From Pseudomonadota bacterium (GTDB lineage Bacteria; Desulfobacterota; Desulfobulbia; Desulfobulbales; Desulfocapsaceae), in NCBI GenBank assembly GCA_018817385.1, contig JAHIUA010000081.1:1-64000 (forward strand): a DNA stretch of 64,000 bases, written 5' to 3'. Positions 44,801-50,672 of this stretch are shown piece by piece. The notes under the pieces are model-generated. The model had not been told where the DNA came from, made no database searches, and saw nothing but the letters and a program-made list of their open reading frames with translations. Position 1 is the stretch's first letter, and each line of letters begins with the position of its first letter. Position numbers and translations under genes: made by a program.

Positions 44801-47324
44801 TATGACTGATCTATTCGGACTGCTGATGCCCGCTGTGAAACCATGGCAAACGTTTTCAAATAAAGTCAGTCAATTCAAAGCCAGTGCACCGAAAAAATAC
44901 GAGTCGTCCGCTTCGATAATCGGCTTTCGGCTGAGCAAGGAATTCCAGGAGGACCTTCTGGTACTCATGCAACCCCATGCAACACGCTTTATTGCCGGCA
45001 AGAGTGGTGGCCTGGAAAAATGGCCACAACAACTAGAAGGGCTGGTCAATACGTATCAACAGGCAATTAAGGTCGCTCCGTCCTACCTGCCTGTCTATGA
45101 CACATTTATGGACCTAGAACTTAAAATTGAGGCCTCTCAGATATTTGGCACCACCGAGAAAGAGGAGATAGGCCCCACTGCCTGGTATATCCTGCGACAG
45201 GTTCCTCGTAAACATCCAAGTCGTCAGGAAATCAAAAAATATATAATTAAACGACGCGAAGAACTTGTTAGCCGAATTATTCTCATGCAAAAGGATATCA
45301 TCAGAGAAATACGAGCAGGCATCCCATATAAAAAATCGAAACTCCCAACGCTGCGCTCTTTGCTAAAGACCTACAAACGGGACATCAGGTATTTTATCAA
45401 ACAGAAAAGCCTGAGGTTAAAACGCAAGGCAACAAGGACAGCCTGGAACAAGACAGATGGTTTGCCCCTCACCGCGCAGGTACTGGATTCTCCTGGATTG
45501 CCACTTCCCTTGGATGTACGAGCAGACATGGAAATGCGTTTCGGTCATGACTTCAGCCGAGTACGCATACATACTGATTCACGTGCAGCACAATCGGCAC
45601 AGATGATCAGCGCATTGGCATTCACTTCCGGAAAACACATTGTGTTCGCTCAAGGACAATACTCCCCTCTGGAGTCAATCGGGCAACGCTTATTAGCCCA
45701 CGAACTTACACATGTCATCCAGCAAGGGGGGGCAACTCCTTCAGGCCCAGACAATTCTAATGGCGACAGTCAGCAACTTGCCTTTCAACGCGACACTGAA
45801 ACCGAGCCCCCTGCTGACGGCCCGGCCATTACTCAGGAACTTATGAAGTTGCCTGTACTCAACGAAGCAGGACAGCGTACAAACGATGCGCCACCATTCA
45901 CAGAAAAAAACAATACAGAGCTGGATACTCCTCTGCTGAACGCATTGAGAACCCAAGCAAATACCAAGGAGTCGACAAGAGGACTGGTACCAGCCAATCA
46001 TCCAACGGAACGGGAAGCAGAACGTATCGCTGCCCGTATTATTATTGATACCAAGCCATTGCAAACACGATCAATTGCAGAACGTATCATCAGTCATAAC
46101 AGCCTTAGTCTTAATGATAAACCAAGAGCACAAGTGGCCAGACGTACCGACATCGCCTTCATCATGGGTAGTGACAAGCCTAAAAAGCGTAATAAATTTT
46201 ACAGAGAGGCCAGCCAATATTTCAAAACCAATCTTGCCGGCGTTAAACTGGTTAACAGCCCGGATGTACGAAATCTTAGTGCCGTGTTCACCTACCTTGA
46301 AAAACAGAAACAACCCATCGGCATTCTTTACCTTATCTCCCATGCCGCTGATGACGGTACTCTGTCCTTTCCTTTACAGACAGGAGATAAAGATAAGAAG
46401 GTTGATTACCTTGAACTGCGCAGTGCCCTGAAGACTTCCCCGGAGTTGTTCAACCTCCCCAAAAACATTATTGATCAGAACACAATTATCAGGATCAAGG
46501 GATGTCGGTTGGGACAAAGTGAACGTATGCTGGCCACAATTGGCAAGGCCTTTGGTGCCGGCAAGGTGGTAGCACCGACACACCGTCAATATTATGGCAC
46601 CACGTCCACAACCACTGGTAAACGAGGGAGCCGTAAGACAGAAAAGCAGTCCTTTGAGGGTTTCAAGACCTACTTCGTCGAACAACCGGGCAGTGTAACA
46701 CTGGACCGCAATGATCAAATTAAAACCTTCACCTCAAAATATTCACATTTAACAAGAAGCGACTGGGAAAAACTGATCCCAAAGAGAGGCAGCAGAATAA
46801 AAAAGAAAGTTGAAAAACGCATACCATTCTCCTTCAGCACCCCCTCCCCCTTAACCAATACCCAGGCACTTAAATTTGCCAGGAAAACATTAGTGAAAGA
46901 AGGGTTTAATCCAACCAAAGTGGTTAATCGCAGCGAAACCTCAAAACCCATCAAACTCCCATTCAGAGAAGGCACGAACATCGTAGTCAAGGGCAAATTC
47001 ATTCAATACACGTTTGAAAACAAGAAGGGGAATACGGCCTGGCAAACGTACCACGTCCCCACAGATGACAAAGCAATAATCGAGGCTATCAAGGCGGACG
47101 AGAGCGTACCGGATGCCTATGAATGGAACATGCTGAAAACACGCCGTGGTAACAGGATAACCTATAAAGTCGAAGGGGTGCGCACCGTGTACTCGCTGGA
47201 CCGCTACATTGTTTCAAAGCTGGGAACAGAAACTGTGACCAAGCGTCTCTATATTCCACCCGACAAACCCGGTAAATTCTTTGGCGAATATGTCGCAACT
47301 TCCACTAAAGCAGAGGAACATTAG
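41817..47324 (+). CDS. giant eCIS payload: two DUF4157 modules, zincin and caspase-like domain
   Basis: The 1,835-residue protein starts at ATG 41817, preceded by GGAGG at 41804-41808. Architecture: a KNDAYEQEAERTADAVIYG element (about 29-47), a helical repeat LGEAFL (73-140), and DUF4157 module 1 with LAHELTHVMQQ (His382/Glu383/His386). A helical stretch follows. A different HEXXH site, TTVHELGHVIS (His768/Glu769/His772), has its likely third ligand in YDDFAEAFEEYL (Glu874). After another helical stretch comes DUF4157 module 2 with LAHELTHVIQQ (His1295-His1299), then an EREAERIAARI element (about 1396). A segment with LYLISHAADDGTLSF (His1509) and IRIKGCRLGQ (Cys1563) has the His/Cys dyad spacing of clan CD (caspase-like) peptidases. 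About 215 unassigned residues follow. DUF4157 marks eCIS cargo. Base composition is AT-richer than the flanking structural genes, suggesting acquired cargo. The caspase-like assignment is inference. Confidence 0.85.
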   Translation: MRSHASTTRKETSSRRLLQRKPTLRIAEKNDAYEQEAERTADAVIYGTPRINRSLSKIKIASSLQREQGAKPKSEEEKYKEAAVKLGEAFLQTELGKEIKEKAEQLGEAFLATLPGKVITGTAITGALTALAATHKELPIGVPEIPLNAIKPGLKLKITYEGPVDKPTKVMASFSIPLGPPTRTKKPAMSKSERFRADTARMAMEQHQFRESMKTPEQRAEDQRLLDAWILSRMPVPGQPQSFGVAGFNLGKASGLRPAPLAPYGPEFKLTGEQPKTEEPKKKKEEKTIQRKSNGVTHDGSTPAIVNEVLQSPGQPLERITRSFMESRFGYDLSHVRIHTDNMAGQSAKAIHASAYTAGNNIVFANGHYSPETQRGRHLLAHELTHVMQQEGRSSTQLDTPTVQRKEKIAEQVLSPADALKETLKGDDDSVRSLTKAPQWKKVQLTPEDVAILLCNLLEGVVLDDDEIAGLAVLNKSLTLGIFDNSLVKLGQKGRFKELLDDYHGSEYQDLLDLLSKNISQLTVKALYLDAFIAMFWVQEHEERAIVILLERTNVNDQFNLLTVRDRQNKLRDAIDTDPLSIRYEKIAGKTNELQQVDLSAQLQKLFTVQSKSKESAKKRTPDEIKRLLIATATDLAAELNDYRNELTKALTAPKPDADAIAKINKEFEQRLQFLVKRKQREFHFELKYGVELNRFLTDARARSWTLTDLEDINKILAQIPPEILQANPAFRSILLASRGPKDPLGQAPWSGKSIILFGSFSLRTTVHELGHVISFDDGKRLQHAFNEAFKWQELTPAILIGLIPNKKDREELIKKMDEDRKEEREAKSNRHAYGNHFYRYNRYGGKDSYLRHPKNACFVSDYAATDPYDDFAEAFEEYLINPLSLHTACPKKYEFMRQKVFVGYFFGKQIPRTLSDFDKDMAAKLKGVALPGNLKLQFQNLYLSKLRAALKKQLTTTGKDLENKSLTDKPSKGMKRIPLTGKEAQQAAKPYYQNMTDLFGLLMPAVKPWQTFSNKVSQFKASAPKKYESSASIIGFRLSKEFQEDLLVLMQPHATRFIAGKSGGLEKWPQQLEGLVNTYQQAIKVAPSYLPVYDTFMDLELKIEASQIFGTTEKEEIGPTAWYILRQVPRKHPSRQEIKKYIIKRREELVSRIILMQKDIIREIRAGIPYKKSKLPTLRSLLKTYKRDIRYFIKQKSLRLKRKATRTAWNKTDGLPLTAQVLDSPGLPLPLDVRADMEMRFGHDFSRVRIHTDSRAAQSAQMISALAFTSGKHIVFAQGQYSPLESIGQRLLAHELTHVIQQGGATPSGPDNSNGDSQQLAFQRDTETEPPADGPAITQELMKLPVLNEAGQRTNDAPPFTEKNNTELDTPLLNALRTQANTKESTRGLVPANHPTEREAERIAARIIIDTKPLQTRSIAERIISHNSLSLNDKPRAQVARRTDIAFIMGSDKPKKRNKFYREASQYFKTNLAGVKLVNSPDVRNLSAVFTYLEKQKQPIGILYLISHAADDGTLSFPLQTGDKDKKVDYLELRSALKTSPELFNLPKNIIDQNTIIRIKGCRLGQSERMLATIGKAFGAGKVVAPTHRQYYGTTSTTTGKRGSRKTEKQSFEGFKTYFVEQPGSVTLDRNDQIKTFTSKYSHLTRSDWEKLIPKRGSRIKKKVEKRIPFSFSTPSPLTNTQALKFARKTLVKEGFNPTKVVNRSETSKPIKLPFREGTNIVVKGKFIQYTFENKKGNTAWQTYHVPTDDKAIIEAIKADESVPDAYEWNMLKTRRGNRITYKVEGVRTVYSLDRYIVSKLGTETVTKRLYIPPDKPGKFFGEYVATSTKAEEH

Positions 47325-47325
47325 T

Positions 47326-47982
47326 ATGAGTTCTTATCCCAACTCGCCCCAGCTGCTTAAGGGTGGCATTGTCATCATGGAGCCGGACAGCGGTAAAATT
47401 ATCCGGGTCATCTCCCTGCAGTACAACCCGGACAGCCTGACCCGGTCCTTCCAGGTCCAGGCCTACAGTGAGGGCACCGATCGCTCCGAGGCCTTGCGGC
47501 TGAAAAGTTCGCCGGTGGAAACCATCAAGGTAGAAGCCGAAATCGATGCCACCGATCAGTTGGAGTTTCCCGACCAGAACCCCACCATCCTTGCCAATGG
47601 CATCCATGGTCAGCTGGCAGCGCTGGAGTCCATGCTTTATCCCACCAGCGAGGCCTTGCAGAATAACCACAACCAGGCCGGTCGCGGGGTCCTGGAAATC
47701 ATACCGATGGAAGCCCCCCTCAGTCTCTTTATCTGGAGCAGGCAGCGCGCCGTGCCGGTACGGGTGACCGAGTTTTCCGTCACCGAAGAGGCCTTCGATG
47801 CCGCCCTCAACCCCATCCGGGCCAAGATCAGTCTCGGCCTGCGGGTCTTATCCGTCAACGATCTCGGCTTCGACCATCGCGGCGGCGGCCTGTTTATGAG
47901 TTACCTGAAAAACAAGGAGGCACTGGCCGCCACAGTTGGCAGCGCCTCCCTCAACAGTCTGGGTCTGGAGGGTCGATTATGA
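47326..47982 (+). CDS. CIS tube-associated baseplate protein (Afp5/Afp7-like)
   Basis: The 218-residue product (start 47326 with GAGG just upstream) matches the contractile injection system tube-protein N-terminal family. It has GGIVIMEPDSGKIIRVISLQ and YNPDSLTRSFQVQAYSEGTD, then PVETIKVEAEIDATDQLEFP. In particle structures such proteins form the first ring between tube and hub. The ending (NSLGLEGRL) overlaps the LysM gene by four bases. It begins one base after the payload stop codon, so the payload is embedded inside the structural operon. Confidence 0.85.
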   Translation: MSSYPNSPQLLKGGIVIMEPDSGKIIRVISLQYNPDSLTRSFQVQAYSEGTDRSEALRLKSSPVETIKVEAEIDATDQLEFPDQNPTILANGIHGQLAALESMLYPTSEALQNNHNQAGRGVLEIIPMEAPLSLFIWSRQRAVPVRVTEFSVTEEAFDAALNPIRAKISLGLRVLSVNDLGFDHRGGGLFMSYLKNKEALAATVGSASLNSLGLEGRL

Positions 47983-48341
47983 ACGATCCCTTAAAGGCAT
48001 TACTTGATGCAGGTGCACTGAACACCTCTAAATTCCCGGACAACAGCCGCTATCACAGCGTTGCTATCACCACCCTGGAACAAAACGGCGAGGAGGGCAT
48101 CGCCTACCTCCAGCGCCGCTTTGTGCCCCCGGCAGAGCACTTTGCCGTCATTCAGGAACACACAGTGGTTGAAGGAGATCGAGTCGATAACCTTGCCGCT
48201 CACTATCTGGGTGATCCGGAGCTCTACTGGCGCCTCTGCGATGCCAACGGCGTTATGCGACCAGATGAACTCACCAAAACCGCCGGCAGCAAGGTTGCCA
48301 TTACCCTGCCGGAAGGAATACCGGGAGCCGACAATGGGTAA
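47979..48341 (+). CDS. LysM-domain baseplate protein (Afp7/gp53-like)
   Basis: The 120-residue product has a LysM-like segment at about residues 60-110 (TVVEGDRVDNLAAHYLGDPE, then LYWRLCDANGVMRPDEL). CIS and phage baseplates commonly contain a short LysM protein that clamps the inner baseplate onto the tube. It overlaps the previous gene by four bases and the hub gene by eight. Confidence 0.85.
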   Translation: MNDPLKALLDAGALNTSKFPDNSRYHSVAITTLEQNGEEGIAYLQRRFVPPAEHFAVIQEHTVVEGDRVDNLAAHYLGDPELYWRLCDANGVMRPDELTKTAGSKVAITLPEGIPGADNG

Positions 48342-49464
48342 GGGAGTGGAGCTCAATCTGTTCATTGGCCCGGCAGTGCCCATCCCGGCACCACGGGTGG
48401 TGATAGATGCCCTGCAAAAGGTCCAGGTGCAGATCAACGGCGGCGATACGGCCAGTGGTTTCGAGCTCAGCTTTTCCCTCTCCAAACACTCGCCGCTGCA
48501 GACCCTCTTTCTCCTCACCGGCGGCGGCAGCATCCCCATCATGCGAGTAGTTATTATGGTTAGCATGGGAGCCAGGGCCGAGGTGATCATGGATGGGGTG
48601 ATGACCCACCACGAGATCCGCCCCGGCAGCGATGGCGGCAAGTCGACCCTGGTGGTCAAGGGCAAAGATCTCACCGCCCTGATGGATTTCATCGAACTGA
48701 ACGGCATCCCCTATCCCGCCATGTCACCGGCCATCCGGGTGCTGACCATCCTGGCCAAATACGCAGCCTTTGGTGTTGTGCCCATGGTCATCCCCAGCGT
48801 GGTGGAAGACCTGCCGATTCCGCTCGAACGTATCCCCACTCAACAGGGCAGCGACCTGGCCTACGTCTCCCAGCTGGCGCACGAGGTCGGTTATGTCTTT
48901 TACATGGACCCGCTTCCGGTACCGGGCACCTGCCGCGCCTACTGGGGGCCGGAGATCAAGGTCGGCCCCCCCCAGCCTGCACTCAATACTGATATGGATG
49001 TCTTCACTAATGTCGAATCACTGTCCTTCAATTTCGACAAAGAGATGAAGGAGATGCCGGTGGTCTTCATCCAAAACCAGGCCACCAAGATACCGATCCC
49101 CATTCCCATCCCCGACATCACACCACTGAATCCACCCCTGGGTGCAGTTCCACCACTACCGCCCAAACTCAAGATACTCAATGACACCGCCAAGCTGTCG
49201 CCGTTGGCTGCAGTGATGCAGGGCATGGCCTACGCCTCACAACATTCCGATGCAGTGACCGGCGAGGGCAGCCTCAAAGTCTCACGTTACGGACGTGTCC
49301 TCAAGGCACGGCAATTGGTCGGCGTCCGTGGCGCCGGAGAAGCCTTCAACGGTCTCTACTACGTCAAGAGCGTCAGCCACACCATCGAACGGGGCGAATA
49401 CACCCAGAACTTTTCCCTGGCACGCAATGGCCTCCTCTCCACTACCTCGAGGGTTCCAGCATGA
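48334..49464 (+). CDS. baseplate hub protein (gp27/phage late control D-like, Afp8 N-terminal half)
   Basis: The 376-residue hub protein has a gpD/VgrG N-terminal fold: ELNLFIGPAVPIPAPRVVID, VMTHHEIRPGSDGGKSTLVV and IPLERIPTQQGSDLAYVSQL. A second tube-like domain follows, with the late conserved YYVKSVSHTIERGEYTQNFS. A Pro/Ile-rich insert (IPIPIPIPDITPLNPPLGAV, about residues 250-275) is unusual and may be a flexible loop. In Afp8 hub and spike are fused; here the spike is the next gene, as in phage gp27/gp5. The ATG at 48334 overlaps the LysM stop; a much longer in-frame start lies inside the preceding gene and is not used. Confidence 0.87.
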   Translation: MGKGVELNLFIGPAVPIPAPRVVIDALQKVQVQINGGDTASGFELSFSLSKHSPLQTLFLLTGGGSIPIMRVVIMVSMGARAEVIMDGVMTHHEIRPGSDGGKSTLVVKGKDLTALMDFIELNGIPYPAMSPAIRVLTILAKYAAFGVVPMVIPSVVEDLPIPLERIPTQQGSDLAYVSQLAHEVGYVFYMDPLPVPGTCRAYWGPEIKVGPPQPALNTDMDVFTNVESLSFNFDKEMKEMPVVFIQNQATKIPIPIPIPDITPLNPPLGAVPPLPPKLKILNDTAKLSPLAAVMQGMAYASQHSDAVTGEGSLKVSRYGRVLKARQLVGVRGAGEAFNGLYYVKSVSHTIERGEYTQNFSLARNGLLSTTSRVPA

Positions 49465-49979
49465 GTACTAGTCCGCAACACTATTTTGGTAAATACCGCG
49501 GCACCGTTGTCAACAATGTCGATCCCATGCAGATTGGCCGCCTCCAGGTCATGGTGCCCGATGTTTCTAACGTCATGATCTCCAGCTGGGCCATGCCCTG
49601 CGTACCGGTGGCCGGTATCAATATGGGCATTTTCAGCCTGCCCCTGATCGGTTCCGGGGTCTGGGTTGAATTCGAACAGGGCAACCCCGACTACCCCATC
49701 TGGGTCGGCTGTTACTGGGGCACCGCCGCCGAAATGCCACTCCTGTCCCATCTCGTGCCGCCAGCGGTTCCCGGCATCACCCTGCAGACACCGCTGAAAA
49801 ACGGTATCGTCATCAGTGACGTGCCCGGCCCCACCGGTGGCATCCAGCTGCAGACCGCCACCGGGGCCATGATCTCGGTTACCGACATCGGCATCACCAT
49901 ATCCAATGGCAAGGGTGCCATCATCAACATGACCGGGCCGACGGTGGATATCAACCTCGGCGCCCTGACGGTTATATAA
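49461..49979 (+). CDS. central spike protein (gp5/VgrG OB-fold, Afp8 C-terminal half)
   Basis: The 172-residue product has an OB-fold (YRGTVVNNVDPMQIGRLQVM, then MGIFSLPLIGSGVWVEFEQG and YPIWVGCYWG) followed by a short beta-helix stalk (TGGIQLQTATGAMISVTDIG). This is the trimeric needle mounted on the hub. It overlaps the hub gene by four bases and is followed by the PAAR tip gene, so the full hub-spike-tip puncturing device is encoded consecutively. Confidence 0.9.
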   Translation: MSTSPQHYFGKYRGTVVNNVDPMQIGRLQVMVPDVSNVMISSWAMPCVPVAGINMGIFSLPLIGSGVWVEFEQGNPDYPIWVGCYWGTAAEMPLLSHLVPPAVPGITLQTPLKNGIVISDVPGPTGGIQLQTATGAMISVTDIGITISNGKGAIINMTGPTVDINLGALTVI

Positions 49980-49989
49980 GGAGACGACC

Positions 49990-50307
49990 ATGCCCGCACC
50001 CATCCTCCATCTCGGCGCCACCGTCACCTGCATGCATGCTGGCCCAGCCCAACCCTTGTCGCCTTTTCCCCGCGTCATGGTCAGCGGCCAACCGGTGGTG
50101 ACCATGGCCACCCCCTATGCCATAAGCGGCTGCGCACTGACCGGCTCCGGGGCACCGCCCTGTGTGACAGCCCAGTGGGTGGTTGGTGCCGTGCGCGTCA
50201 TGGCCGGCGGCGTGCCGGTCATCCTCCAATCCAGCCAGGCGGTCTGCATCGCAAGCGGCACCGGGCTGCTGCCGCTGGTGGCACAAACGAGGGTCCTGGC
50301 GACATGA
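49990..50307 (+). CDS. PAAR-like spike tip protein (Afp10/Pvc10-like)
   Basis: The 105-residue protein has a PAAR-like cone fold. It starts PAPILHLGATVTCMHAGPAQ and contains four cysteines (TCMHAG, SGCALTG, PPCVTAQW, AVCIAS) with the His in CMHAG, the usual metal ligands of eCIS PAAR tips. It sharpens the spike and may carry effectors. AAGGAG precedes the ATG, and four bases overlap the gp25 gene. Confidence 0.9.
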   Translation: MPAPILHLGATVTCMHAGPAQPLSPFPRVMVSGQPVVTMATPYAISGCALTGSGAPPCVTAQWVVGAVRVMAGGVPVILQSSQAVCIASGTGLLPLVAQTRVLAT

Positions 50308-50672
50308 ACAGAATCAATTACCCCTTCCACTTCGATGGCCGCGGCCGCACTGCTCAAAGCAATGAAGCGGATTATATCCGCCAACTGATCGAGCAGATAC
50401 TGCTCACCGCACCCGGCGAACGGGTGATGCGTCCGACCTTTGGCAGCGGGGTGCGGCAGCTGCTCTTTGGCGCCGCCAGTCCGGAAGTGGCCACCGCCAC
50501 CCAGTACCTGGTGCAAAGCTCCCTGCAACAGTGGCTGGCTGACCTGGTCACCGTCGAGGCCGTGGATGTTCAGGCCCAAGACGGCAGCCTCATCATCACT
50601 GTCCAATATGTGATACGCCGCAACCAGACTCGCGCCACGGCCCGGGTCCAGGTACCGGGAGGTTCAGCATGA
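50304..50672 (+). CDS. baseplate wedge protein gp25/GPW family (Afp9-like)
   Basis: The 122-residue protein has the compact gp25 fold: YPFHFDGRGRTAQSNEADYI, ILLTAPGERVMRPTFGSGVR and the EPR-like core region. gp25 initiates sheath assembly at the baseplate, and its presence is diagnostic for contractile systems. The start at 50304 (ATG) is preferred over a long in-frame extension, since it overlaps the PAAR stop by four bases. Its stop in turn overlaps the first gpJ gene (ATGA). Confidence 0.93.
   Translation: MNRINYPFHFDGRGRTAQSNEADYIRQLIEQILLTAPGERVMRPTFGSGVRQLLFGAASPEVATATQYLVQSSLQQWLADLVTVEAVDVQAQDGSLIITVQYVIRRNQTRATARVQVPGGSA

Noticed and set aside
49359-50111. 250-codon minus-strand frame across hub, spike and PAAR genes
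   Set aside because: It overlaps three overlapping, well-supported + strand genes and has unnatural His/Gly/Asp-rich composition.
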